Shown here in pieces: positions 1 to 7,738 of a stretch of 64,000 nucleotides of DNA; position 1 is the first letter of the stretch, and the number at the start of each line of letters is the position of its first letter. Below the pieces are notes generated by a model. That model worked only from the letters and a program-made list of their open reading frames with translations, was not told where the DNA came from and searched no databases. Position numbers and translations under genes: made by a program. This stretch comes from Lujinxingia litoralis (GTDB lineage Bacteria; Myxococcota_A; Bradymonadia; Bradymonadales; Bradymonadaceae), in contig NZ_QHKO01000003.1 of NCBI RefSeq assembly GCF_003260125.1, positions 372,845 to 436,844 of the forward strand. The letters run 5' to 3'.

Positions 1-207
1 GGGCCGGGGTGCCGCCGGCGGTCGCGCCGAAGGGGCCGGAGGCGCGTCGCTCTGGGCCCGGGGCGCGTCGTAGGCCACGCTCTCGGCGGCGGCGCTGCCC
101 GTGTAGGCCGGGGCCATCTGGGAGGGGGCGCGAGCGGAGCTCGCGCAGCCGGTGAGCAGCGCGGCAAGGAGCAGCGCGGTGGCTTTAAGGGTGGGAGAGG
201 GGCTCAA
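1..207 (-). CDS. Lipoprotein, N-terminal part only (runs off the left edge)
   Basis: The minus strand is open from a TTG at 207-205 to base 1 (69 codons). The N-terminus is hydrophobic and ends in a lipobox-like L-T-G-C about 20 residues in, followed by an Ala/Pro/Ser-rich mature start, so it looks like an exported lipoprotein. The TTG overlaps the TGA of the upstream RCC1 gene (TTGA), and GGAG lies 8 nt before it, which suggests translational coupling. The function cannot be judged because the body of the protein lies outside the window. Confidence 0.55.
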   Translation of the reverse strand, partial: MSPSPTLKATALLLAALLTGCASSARAPSQMAPAYTGSAAAESVAYDAPRAQSDAPPAPSARPPAAPRP

Positions 208-2615
208 GGGGTGTACTCCAGTTTGACGTCGAAGGGACGGTAGGACTCATCGCGCAGCAGGGCAGAGTTGCCGATCTGGCCGTACTGGTTGCTGCCCCAG
301 CATTTGATGTTTTGGTCGTCGACCAGCACGCAGGAGAAGGCGTCGCCGGCGGTCATGGCTTCGCCGCGCACGATGTTGTCGTCGACGTCGAAGTAGAGGT
401 CGACCGGCGTGCTCCAGGGGTTGTTGGTGCCGTCGCCGACCTGGCCGTAGCTGTTGAGGCCGAAGCAGCGCACGTTGGTCAAGAGGGTGTCGGGCTGGTC
501 GACGACCATGCAGAGGTGGTTGGCGCCGGCCTCGATGGTGAGGGCTTCGCCCGAGGCGCTGATGAGGGCCGGGGTGCGGGAGAAACGGTTGATGTAGGCG
601 GCGGCCAGGGGGTACTCCAGGCGCTCGCAGCGGTTGTTCGCGGAGCAGGTGTAGGTGGCAGGGCAAGAGGGGGGCTCGCCACAGGAGCCCGCAGAGGCGG
701 TGCGCTCGGTGAAGCGCCCCACCGCCGGGCCGGAGGCGGGCCAGATCGCGCAGTTGGCGGCGTCGCGTCCCGTGAGATTACCCCGGGTGTCGGTGTAGCC
801 GTCGGGGACAAAGCAGGTGCTGCCCGAGCTGGTGGGGCGGTGGATGGCGCCCCAGCAGGAGACTTCGCCAGCGGAGGAACGCACGCAGTTGAAGTCATCG
901 CCGGCGGTGATTTCTGCGCCATCGCTGATGTCGGGCACGGCGACTGGCGAGCGGGTGATGGTCATGAAGTCGATCGGCTCGTTGATGAGGTAGCCGTAGG
1001 CGCTGATGAGCCAGGGGCCCCCGAGGGTCAGGTTGGCGACCTGTCCGAAGCGGTTGCGTCCCCAGCAGCTGACGCCGCCGTTGTCGTGGAGCGCGCAGCT
1101 GTGATGGCGGCCGGCGGCCACATCGACGATGCCGCTGGAGAGGCCGTCGGCCAGCGTGGCGACGGCGATGTTGGTGCCCAGGCTGAGGTTGGCGTTGCCG
1201 ATCTGGCCGTAGTCGTTGGCGCCCCAGCAGCGCACGCCGCCGTTGACCACCGCGCAGCTGTGGAACTCGCCACTGGCGATGGCGGTGGCGCCGCTGATGA
1301 TGGCGCGGCTGCCGGGCAGAGGGTTGTCGACGGTGGTGCCCACACCCAGCTGGCCGCGGTCGTTGGCGCCCCAGCAGAAGACCTCGCCGGCCTGGCTGAG
1401 CGCGCAGGTGTGTTCGCCGCCGGGGGCGACTTCGACCAGGGTGGGGAGGTTGGCGACGTCGACCGGGTTGCGCTCATCGCGGGTGGCGCCGTTGCCGAGC
1501 TGTCCGTCGGTGTTGCGCCCCCAGCACTTGAGCTTGCCCGAGCCGATGGCGCAGGCGTGGGAGGCGCCGGCGGTGACGCTCTCCACGCAGAACTCGTCGC
1601 ATTGGGTGGTGCCCCCGCAGCCGTCTTCGAGCTCGCCACAGAGCATCTGGGCGTCTTCGCAGGTGATGGGCGTGCAGCCGCACTGGTTCTCTTCGCCGCC
1701 GCCTCCGCAGGTATCAAAGAGGGTGCAGACCTGGTCTTCGGCACCGCAGTCCAGCGTGCGCTCGATGCCGCAGCTGTCGATGATGGCGATCTCGCCACAC
1801 TCGGCCTGTTGCATGGCGCAATGCTCTTCGTCGGTGAACTCCGGGGTGCATCCGCACTGGCCGGGGATGCCGGCGCCGCCGCAGGTTTCAAACTCGCCAC
1901 AGACCTGGGTCTCGTCGCCACAGTCCAGGGTGCGCTCGGTGCCGCAGCTGTCGGTGATGGTGAGCTCGCCACAGGCGTAGGAGTTGAGCTGGCAGATCTG
2001 GGTGTCGGTGCGCGGGTCGGTGCATCCGCACTGCCCCTCGACGCCGGCGCCGCCGCAGGTTTCGAACTCGCCACAGACGTCGGCTTCGTCGCCGCAGTCG
2101 ATCAAGCGCTCGATGCCGCAGGCGTCGATGATGGTGTGCTGGCCGCAGGTGAAGGCGTTGGCCTCGCAGAGCTCGACGTCGGTGCCGGTATCCGCGCATC
2201 CGCACTCTCCCTCGACGCTGGCGCCGCCGCAGGTTTCGAACTCGCCACAGACCTGAGCCTCGTCACCGCAGTCGACCAGGCGCTCGTCGCCGCAGGCGTC
2301 GGTGATGGTGTGCTGGCCGCAGGTGAAGGCGCTGGCCTCGCAGAGTTCGGCGTCGCTTTCGGCCTCGCAGGTGTTCCCGCCGTCGGCGTCGGGGTCGTTG
2401 TCCCCGCCGTCGGGGTCGGCGTCTCCGCCGTCGGGGTCGTTGTCCCCGCCGTCGGCGTCGGGGTCGTTGTCCCCGCCGTCGGCGTCGGGGCCCACGTCTT
2501 CGATGAGGTCGTCTTTGGGGATGACCCGTGTGTTGGGCTTATCGCCGCAGGCGGCGAGGGCCAGGGTTAAGACGAGCGTAAGAAGCCATCGTGATGGCGA
2601 GGCGACGGTGTGCAT
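204..2615 (-). CDS. RCC1-repeat lipoprotein with Cys-rich modules
   Basis: An 803-residue predicted lipoprotein. The signal peptide ends in L-A-A-C with Cys23 as the lipidation site. Residues 43-80 are an Asp/Gly/Pro linker. Residues of about 82-340 hold four Cys-rich modules of about 57 residues, each with C-G-E-F-E-T-C-G-G or a close variant and ending in G-C-G-C. Residues of about 345-800 are RCC1 (regulator of chromosome condensation) repeats, recognised by H-x-C-A-x-x-x-x-G-x-x-x-C-W-G and G-Q-L/I-G-x-G motifs, which should form a beta-propeller. The family signature is clear, but bacterial RCC1 lipoproteins have no general function; surface binding is a guess. The start ATG has AGGA upstream. 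The gene overlaps the start of the next lipoprotein and lies 165 nt after the AgmX/PglI-type gene. Confidence 0.88.
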   Translation of the reverse strand: MHTVASPSRWLLTLVLTLALAACGDKPNTRVIPKDDLIEDVGPDADGGDNDPDADGGDNDPDGGDADPDGGDNDPDADGGNTCEAESDAELCEASAFTCGQHTITDACGDERLVDCGDEAQVCGEFETCGGASVEGECGCADTGTDVELCEANAFTCGQHTIIDACGIERLIDCGDEADVCGEFETCGGAGVEGQCGCTDPRTDTQICQLNSYACGELTITDSCGTERTLDCGDETQVCGEFETCGGAGIPGQCGCTPEFTDEEHCAMQQAECGEIAIIDSCGIERTLDCGAEDQVCTLFDTCGGGGEENQCGCTPITCEDAQMLCGELEDGCGGTTQCDEFCVESVTAGASHACAIGSGKLKCWGRNTDGQLGNGATRDERNPVDVANLPTLVEVAPGGEHTCALSQAGEVFCWGANDRGQLGVGTTVDNPLPGSRAIISGATAIASGEFHSCAVVNGGVRCWGANDYGQIGNANLSLGTNIAVATLADGLSSGIVDVAAGRHHSCALHDNGGVSCWGRNRFGQVANLTLGGPWLISAYGYLINEPIDFMTITRSPVAVPDISDGAEITAGDDFNCVRSSAGEVSCWGAIHRPTSSGSTCFVPDGYTDTRGNLTGRDAANCAIWPASGPAVGRFTERTASAGSCGEPPSCPATYTCSANNRCERLEYPLAAAYINRFSRTPALISASGEALTIEAGANHLCMVVDQPDTLLTNVRCFGLNSYGQVGDGTNNPWSTPVDLYFDVDDNIVRGEAMTAGDAFSCVLVDDQNIKCWGSNQYGQIGNSALLRDESYRPFDVKLEYTP
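2376..2489. repeat. In-gene repeat encoding an Asp-Pro-Asp-Gly-Gly linker
   Basis: A run of short direct repeats (units of about 9-24 nt, core GTCGGCGTCGGGGTCGTTG) encodes the D-P-D-A-D-G-G-D-N linker between the lipidated N-terminus and the Cys-rich modules. Such acidic linkers follow the lipobox in several lipoproteins of this window and may bind Ca2+, by analogy with other D-x-D-G motifs. Confidence 0.75.
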
Positions 2616-2780
2616 GGGGAGTTCCTAAAGCGGTGTGGCGAAAGTTCGAGGGGCTACCAGGCGCTTCTGGAGCGTGGTGAAGCGGGGGCCCCGTTGCGTC
2701 AGTTCAGATTGGGGCGCACCCTAGCACGAAGGCGGGTATTTTCGAATGATTTCGCGGCTGACAACGCAGATGGGAGCGCT

Positions 2781-3650
2781 TCAGGGGGCGGGGGCCGTGA
2801 AGGTGTAGTGGGGATGGGAGCGCAGCGTGAGATCGATGGGATAGTTCACCGTGCACACGCCCTGGTCGGGGGCGTCGAAGGTCGTGGCGCTCAGGGCCTC
2901 GGTGATGCAGGTGTTGAGGGCTTCATCCTCGATGGTGCTGTGGAGCTCAAGGTGGGAGGCGGAGCCGTCGGGGACGATGATGAAGCGGGCCAGCGCGGCG
3001 CCCACCAGGCCGGGGCGAGTTTTGAGGGTCTGGTCGTAGCAGTCGTTGATGGTGTCGTGGGCCTGGTAGAGCACGTCGTAGATGTTTTCGTTGCTGCAGC
3101 GGCCCTCTTCGCGCAGCTGCGGGGGGATGGCGTCGCGCTGGGCCCGGGCGCGCTCACCAGAGCCCAGGACCATCTGGACCTGGCGGGCGTCGTGCTCGCG
3201 CAAAAAGGAGTAGCTCAGCACGACGTCGCGGTGGGGCGCGGCGGTGCTCTCCTGGACCAGGTGGGGGTAGAGGGCTTCGGCCACGCAGCTGGTGAGGCCG
3301 TCGTTGGTGAGGGTGTCGTGGGCGACTTGCAGGCCGACCGGGGTGTTGTCTTCGGCCAGCTGCCAGTTGAATTGCAGCAGTCCGCTGAGTTGCGGGGTTT
3401 GGGTGAGCGCGCTGCGGTAGCAGGCGTTGATGTCGGCCTCCGCCGCGCTCATCGCCCGGTGGAGGATGCGGCTGGGTTCTTCGGGGGCGTCGGCGGCGGC
3501 GTTTGGGGAGGACTGGGCGGAGGCGGAGAGAGGGGCTTGTGTGGCCTCGGTGTCGGCGCCCGGGGTCGGAGTGCTCTGGCAGGCGGAGAGGGCGATGGTG
3601 AGGGTCAGCGTGAGCAGAGCGATAGGGGCAGTCGGGCAGAGTGCGCGCAT
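2781..3650 (-). CDS. Lipoprotein with two AgmX/PglI C-terminal-type domains
   Basis: A 289-residue predicted lipoprotein whose signal peptide ends in L-S-A-C (Cys24), followed by a Ser/Thr/Ala-rich linker. I start it at 3650 because that Met directly precedes the signal peptide; an upstream in-frame Met at 3692 would add residues before it. Two tandem domains follow. Each has the pattern of the AgmX/PglI C-terminal (TonB-C-like) family: D-I-N-A-C-Y or T-I-N-D-C-Y, then L-x-G, a central strand with V-x-L or H-L-E-L, and a closing C-(V/I)-x-E-A-L. In Myxococcota these domains occur in gliding and envelope proteins; here a periplasmic structural role is inferred. The RCC1 lipoprotein gene lies downstream on the same strand. 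Confidence 0.75.
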   Translation of the reverse strand: MRALCPTAPIALLTLTLTIALSACQSTPTPGADTEATQAPLSASAQSSPNAAADAPEEPSRILHRAMSAAEADINACYRSALTQTPQLSGLLQFNWQLAEDNTPVGLQVAHDTLTNDGLTSCVAEALYPHLVQESTAAPHRDVVLSYSFLREHDARQVQMVLGSGERARAQRDAIPPQLREEGRCSNENIYDVLYQAHDTINDCYDQTLKTRPGLVGAALARFIIVPDGSASHLELHSTIEDEALNTCITEALSATTFDAPDQGVCTVNYPIDLTLRSHPHYTFTAPAP

Positions 3651-3932
3651 GGCAGACCGGAGGCTTTTGGGGGGGATGGGGCTCCGGACCATGTAAATAT
3701 GGGATCGAGTGAGGTGCAAGGGGGAAATGGGGGTGGGGGAGGTTTGGTCGCCCGATAACCCGCTGCCATGACGGCCAGACCGCATTTCAACGGCCGTGGG
3801 TGTTGGGCTTTTGTACCTTCAAGGGGTGGGGTATGAGTGTTGTAACCGAAGGCTGTTCGAAAGGAGCTGTCTAACTCCTGAGATTCTCAGTGTCTGCAAG
3901 TGAAATGTGAAAAATTTCAATAGGTTGTGGGT

Positions 3933-3946
3933 GTAAGCGTTCAGCC
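3933..3946 (+). repeat. IS66 left terminal inverted repeat
   Basis: GTAAGCGTTCAGCC, exactly complementary to the 14 bases at the other end of the element. Identity decays beyond 14 bp. Confidence 0.88.
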
Positions 3947-4020
3947 ATCTGACCCACTTCCGCGCCCAAACGCCCCTGCCTTGTTTGGTGAGCCGGCGAT
4001 GGTGTCGATCCTATCAAACT

Positions 4021-5445
4021 ATGGGCGAGACACCACGAGACTGGCGGGATGATCGCATCGCGGAGCTGGAGGCGGAGAATGCGCAGCTGAAACAAATGCT
4101 GCGCGAAGCACTGCAACGCATCGCAGAGTTGGAGCGGATGCTCGGCTTAAACTCCCAGAATTCTTCAAAACCACCCTCCACGGACAATGAGCGGGCGAGA
4201 AAGAAGCGACGGCGAAAAAAGCCCTCAGGGCGCGCGCCGGGAGGACAGCCGGGGCATCAAGGTCATTGCCGCGAGTTGTTGCCCGAAGACCAGGTCGACC
4301 ATATTAAAAAGCACATTCCGCCCAGCTGCCGCGGTTGCGGCCAGGAGTTGTCGGCGCAGCATGCCACCGGTCATCCGGCACGGCATCAGGTCTTTGAGCT
4401 TGTGCCAAAGTTGGTCGAGTGCACCGAACACCAGCTCGTTTCCTGCCAATGTCCGGCCTGCGGCGAGGTCACGCGCGGAAGATTGCCCGCCGAGGTTGCT
4501 GGAAGTGGCTGGGGATCGCGACTTTCGGGCTTAAGCGGCGCGCTCTCGGTGGTCTGTCGGGACAGCCGCCGGCAGGTCGATTGGTTCATCAGCGAAGTGA
4601 TCGGCGCACCGAGTTCGCTTGGCACGGTCCAAAAACATTTTGAAGAAGTCTCGGCGGCGCTTGAGCCGGGGTTTGAGCAGGTTCGCGCCGCTCTACAACA
4701 CCCAAAGAACGTTGTGGGGCTTGATGAAACGGGATGGCGACTGGGCAATCTTCCTTATTGGATCTGGGTCGCGGAGACCGAAAACTTGGCGTTCTACATC
4801 GTGCGTGAAGGTCGTCGAAAAGAGTTTGCTCGGGAGCTTGTCGGGGAGTCTAAAGAGCGAATTTTCGTTACGGATCGTTATGGCGGATATAGCTTTTTAC
4901 CTCAAAACCATCACCAGATTTGCCATGCTCATATGAAGCGAGAATTTACCGCCATGGCCGCACGAGAAGGGCCAATGGGCGACATTGGCGTCAAATTGCA
5001 TGCATCAAGCGAGGCGTTTCAAAAGGCCTGGATCGAGGTGAAATCCGGCAAAACATCTCGTGGTGAGTTTGTGTCCCGGATGAAAGACGAGGTCGTGCCC
5101 AGGTGGCTGACGCTTCTGAAAGAGGCAAAAGCGCTCGATGAAAAAGCCCCCGGGTTTGTCGGCTGGCTGCTCAAAGATGCAAAACACGTGATGCTCTGGA
5201 CCTTCCTCGATCACGAGGATGTAGAGCCCACAAACAACCGCGCCGAACGTGCCCTGCGCGGCCCGGTGATTCAGCGCAAGCTCTCGTGGGGCTCAAAGAG
5301 CGAGGCGGGTTTGCGGCTGATGGAACGACTCTGGACCGCTGCCGAAACCTGCAGACGCCAGGGGCGTAGCTTGCTCGACTACATCACGGCCTCAATGGAG
5401 GCGTTGCGTGGTGAAAAGGCAGCGCCGGTGCTTGCGTTGGCTTAA
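4021..5445 (+). CDS. tnpC: IS66-family DDE transposase
   Basis: A 474-residue transposase. The N-terminus has a leucine-zipper-like coiled coil (about residues 10-45) and a basic K-K-R-R-R-K-K stretch, then a Cys-rich zinc-finger-like segment (C-x-x-C ... C-x-C-x-x-C) at roughly residues 100-155. The catalytic core is intact: D235 in V-G-L-D-E-T-G-W, D285 in V-T-D-R-Y-G-G-Y, and E409 in N-N-R-A-E-R-A-L-R. The length is normal for the family and there is no frameshift, so the protein may be active. The start at 4021 is chosen because the coiled coil begins there; an in-frame upstream Met at 3985 is possible. No strong ribosome-binding site precedes either. Confidence 0.93.
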   Translation: MGETPRDWRDDRIAELEAENAQLKQMLREALQRIAELERMLGLNSQNSSKPPSTDNERARKKRRRKKPSGRAPGGQPGHQGHCRELLPEDQVDHIKKHIPPSCRGCGQELSAQHATGHPARHQVFELVPKLVECTEHQLVSCQCPACGEVTRGRLPAEVAGSGWGSRLSGLSGALSVVCRDSRRQVDWFISEVIGAPSSLGTVQKHFEEVSAALEPGFEQVRAALQHPKNVVGLDETGWRLGNLPYWIWVAETENLAFYIVREGRRKEFARELVGESKERIFVTDRYGGYSFLPQNHHQICHAHMKREFTAMAAREGPMGDIGVKLHASSEAFQKAWIEVKSGKTSRGEFVSRMKDEVVPRWLTLLKEAKALDEKAPGFVGWLLKDAKHVMLWTFLDHEDVEPTNNRAERALRGPVIQRKLSWGSKSEAGLRLMERLWTAAETCRRQGRSLLDYITASMEALRGEKAAPVLALA

Positions 5446-5465
5446 ACGACGAGGAAAGTAGGGGG

Positions 5466-5479
5466 GGCTGAACGCTTAC
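5466..5479 (-). repeat. IS66 right terminal inverted repeat
   Basis: GGCTGAACGCTTAC, the exact reverse complement of the left end. A TGA inside this end (5469-5471) limits the reading frame of the following gene fragment. Confidence 0.88.
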
Positions 5480-5504
5480 GGTTCGTTTTGACACCCCTCT
5501 CATT

Positions 5505-6038
5505 ATGCACCGTGGAGCGGAGGGATGCCGAAGCGTCGACCATCCTTTAAAAAGAACGACGACTTCTTATGAATCTTATGATCAAACGCTCGATGTAGGG
5601 AATTCGACGCTTTTATTGCCCCCGGATGACTATTTTGATGAACCGCTGGACGAGGCGTGGAGAGATGTTTCCGTATTTAGTGAGACGTTTGACGTCGACG
5701 ATGATGTTGTTGAGTTGAATCTTCAGATGGCGACATTGAGTGAGAATGTTCCTGTTCGCAAAGAGTATGTCGCAGTTTTCATTGATGGAGAGTTTTATGA
5801 CAGTCACTCCGGGCTGATCGAGATGCCTGCAGGTCAAAGCTATGAAGAGGAGAGCGAGAGTGCAGAGGTTGTATCGTTCCCGATTAAGGTCGATCTCGGT
5901 GATAGGGTCGGGGAGTATGTTCGTGTGCGAGCAATCCGCTTCCCAGACCCTTTTAATCTTCGCGCATGTACTCGCGTTATCCATTGTCGGGCCACATCTT
6001 CCAACGAGTTGGTTTTGAGAAGGATGACGGGGAGTTGA
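5505..6038 (+). CDS. Hypothetical protein, low-GC, probably 5'-truncated by the IS
   Basis: An open frame of 177 codons that I do not recognise. The protein is acidic and strand-rich, with D-D-D-V-V-E-L and E-Y-V-A-V-F-I-D-G patterns and no signal peptide. Its base composition is clearly lower in GC than the neighbours (many TTT, GTT and GAT codons). The frame is open back to the IS end at 5472, no ribosome-binding site precedes the first ATG at 5505, and a terminator follows at once. The simplest reading is the 3' part of an acquired gene cut by the IS66-type element; I found no matching 5' part left of the element. Confidence 0.4.
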   Translation: MHRGAEGCRSVDHPLKRTTTSYESYDQTLDVGNSTLLLPPDDYFDEPLDEAWRDVSVFSETFDVDDDVVELNLQMATLSENVPVRKEYVAVFIDGEFYDSHSGLIEMPAGQSYEEESESAEVVSFPIKVDLGDRVGEYVRVRAIRFPDPFNLRACTRVIHCRATSSNELVLRRMTGS

Positions 6039-6046
6039 ATTAAAAA

Positions 6047-6077
6047 CCGCCAGCCCAACATAGGCTGGCGGTTTTTT
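6047..6077 (+). terminator. Rho-independent terminator
   Basis: A 9-bp GC-rich stem (CCGCCAGCC / GGCTGGCGG) with a 7-nt loop is followed by six T on the plus strand and preceded by five A. It can therefore work in both directions, for the gene fragment on the plus strand and as a barrier to the converging acetyltransferase gene. Confidence 0.88.
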
Positions 6078-6197
6078 GCGAACTGGGGCGCTCCCAAAGG
6101 GCCATCACATCAACGACACGCTCACATCACGGTCTGAATGTCGGGAGGCGCACCAGGAGAACTTTTGAGTGATGAATTGTTTAATGTATTCAAGGGT

Positions 6198-6860
6198 TTA
6201 GTGATCGTTGAGATCCCGCACCATCGTCAAATAGCGCAGCTTTCCGTCGTTGGATTTACCGCGGTAGGCGGTGTCGAAGCCATAAGCGCGGCAGAGATCG
6301 AGGGCGTAGCGGTGGGTTTCGGGCACGTCGACGCGGGCGCGGCGAAAGCCGCCCTGGCGGCCGCGGCGCAGGTAGTCTTCGATCAGCGTGTGGCAGAGCC
6401 CGCGGCCGCGGTGGTCCGGGTGGAGGCCCAGGCGTGTGAGGGTGAAGTCGTTGTCTTCGATGGGTGCAAAGAGCTCGCGGACGCGATCGACGCGGGCGCG
6501 CAGATGGGCGTAGCTGCCTTCGCCGATCTGGCGCGCCAGGTCCAGGAGGTCGGCCTGGCGGCCCGCGCGTAGCTCGGTGCCGCTGAGGGCGATGTAGCCG
6601 CCGGCGATGCGCTCGTCGATCATCAGCAGGCGGGCGCGTTGCAGGGTGATCGTGGAGGTGTCGTTGAGCATCCAGCGGGCGAGGACCTCGTCGGGGTTGA
6701 CGCCTTCTAAGAGGTAGTCGTCGTAGGGCTGACCGGCGGGGCGGATCCAGCTTAAGAGTTCGCTCAGGCGGTGCTCCAGGCCGGCGGTTTTGTGGCCCCA
6801 ACGCAGGGGTGGAGTCTGGGGATTGCGGCGGATGTTCATGTCGGAAATCTCCGTCTTCAT
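6198..6860 (-). CDS. GNAT-family N-acetyltransferase
   Basis: A 220-residue protein. The acetyl-CoA binding motif A lies near residues 143-166: L-T-R-L-G-L-H-P-D-H-R-G-R-G-L (R-x-x-G-x-G/A type), followed by the helix with H-T-L-I-E-D-Y-L. The C-terminal A-L-D-L-C-R-A-Y-G-F is the usual motif B. The N-terminal part, with W-x-R-P-x-G-x-x-Y-D-D-Y, is not assigned and could define the acceptor site. The substrate is unknown. The gene lies 78 nt after the AAC(3)-type gene on the same strand and could be its operon partner. Confidence 0.85.
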   Translation of the reverse strand: MKTEISDMNIRRNPQTPPLRWGHKTAGLEHRLSELLSWIRPAGQPYDDYLLEGVNPDEVLARWMLNDTSTITLQRARLLMIDERIAGGYIALSGTELRAGRQADLLDLARQIGEGSYAHLRARVDRVRELFAPIEDNDFTLTRLGLHPDHRGRGLCHTLIEDYLRRGRQGGFRRARVDVPETHRYALDLCRAYGFDTAYRGKSNDGKLRYLTMVRDLNDH

Positions 6861-6938
6861 GGAAGGAACAAGGGTGTGTGTAGGCCTGTGGAAAAGTTGG
6901 GGAGAGCCTGGCCGGAGCTGTGGAAAACCCCCGAGGTG

Positions 6939-7736
6939 TCAGGGCGGTGGCGGCGGTGTGGCCGGCGGCGGTGGTGGCCGAGAGCGCAGCAAGGCGTGCG
7001 GGTCGGCCAGCAGGAGTTCGGTGGCGGTGTCGACGAGTCGGGCGGCCTCGACCAGGATGATGCGCGTGCGGCCGAAGGGGACGACTTCCAGATGTCCCCG
7101 GGCGGCCAGGGCCCGGGAGAGGAAAAGAGTGGAAAGGGCGATGGTCTGAGGCAGGCGGCGTTGTTGAAATAAGAAGCGGCGCTCCATGGCCAGGCCCTGA
7201 TCGACCCAGGGGCCCTGGAGCTCCTGAAAGTCGAGGTAGGGGACGCGGGCGCGGCTCTCGGCGATGTGGAGAAGTGGCGAGTGCTGAAGGTCCAGGCCGA
7301 TGAAGAGGGCCCGGGCGTTGAGCGCGAGCAGGGTGTCGAAGGCCGAGCCGGGGCCGAAGGCCGCCGGGGTGTCGCGGGCGCAGAGGGTATGGGCCAGGGG
7401 GCCTTCGGCGGCGAGGGATTGCAGGGCGTGGGCCGAGCGGTGAGCCCGGGGGAGGCGGCGCAGGTACTCGTTGAAGGGCGCGGCCGTGGGGGTGAGCTGG
7501 CGGTCGAAGGGGGTGCCGGCGGCAAAGGATGGCGAGTGCGTGGCGACCACCAGAGTGGCCCGGCTGGAGGTACGCTGGCGCAGGACCGAGTAGTAGCGCG
7601 AGGGCAGCTCGTGGACCGGGCAGTCGGCCAGGCGGCCGGCGGCGAGCAGGTCGAAGTGCAGGAGCAGGAGCTCGGCAGGGCCCAGGTTGAGCGCGCCCAG
7701 CGCGTGGCGCAGATGATTGAGGGTCAGGCCAGGCAC
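6939..7736 (-). CDS. AAC(3)-family (antibiotic_NAT fold) acetyltransferase
   Basis: A 265-residue protein. Family hallmarks in order: L-L-L-H-F-D-L-L near residue 24, T-P-F-D-R-Q-L-T-P-T near 75, L-P-R-A-H-R-S-x-H-A-L-x-S-x-A-A near 94-110, F-G-P-G-S-A-F near 127, and L-L-H-I-A-E near 155, which supplies the conserved His and Glu of AAC(3) enzymes. The C-terminus is a poly-Pro tail. AAC(3) enzymes acetylate aminoglycosides, but many relatives act in polysaccharide or peptide biosynthesis, so resistance is not implied. The start is GTG (7736-7734), right after the TAA of the upstream adenylating-enzyme gene, so the two are almost certainly cotranscribed. Confidence 0.78.
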   Translation of the reverse strand: MPGLTLNHLRHALGALNLGPAELLLLHFDLLAAGRLADCPVHELPSRYYSVLRQRTSSRATLVVATHSPSFAAGTPFDRQLTPTAAPFNEYLRRLPRAHRSAHALQSLAAEGPLAHTLCARDTPAAFGPGSAFDTLLALNARALFIGLDLQHSPLLHIAESRARVPYLDFQELQGPWVDQGLAMERRFLFQQRRLPQTIALSTLFLSRALAARGHLEVVPFGRTRIILVEAARLVDTATELLLADPHALLRSRPPPPPATPPPPP

Positions 7737-7738
7737 GA

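Larger units (their letters stand above)
3933..5479 (+). mobile_element. IS66-family insertion sequence (single transposase gene)
   Basis: The element is bounded by a 14-bp perfect terminal inverted repeat, GTAAGCGTTCAGCC at 3933-3946 and its complement at 5466-5479. GTAA tips are typical of IS66 ends. It carries only the DDE transposase, with no tnpA or tnpB, as in the single-gene IS66 relatives. The 8-bp flanks differ (TTGTGGGT on the left, GGTTCGTT on the right), so no target duplication is visible. That suggests an old insertion, a flank deletion, or recombination between copies. Confidence 0.9.

Noticed and set aside
312..2570. Long plus-strand open frame across the RCC1 gene
   Set aside because: It is the antisense of a GC-rich gene with strong codon bias. 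The translation is Val/Gly/Ala-rich without any domain, while the minus strand gives clear RCC1 repeats and a signal peptide.
3925..5487. Target-site duplication of the IS66-type element
   Set aside because: The eight bases outside the left and right ends do not match, so no duplication is reported.
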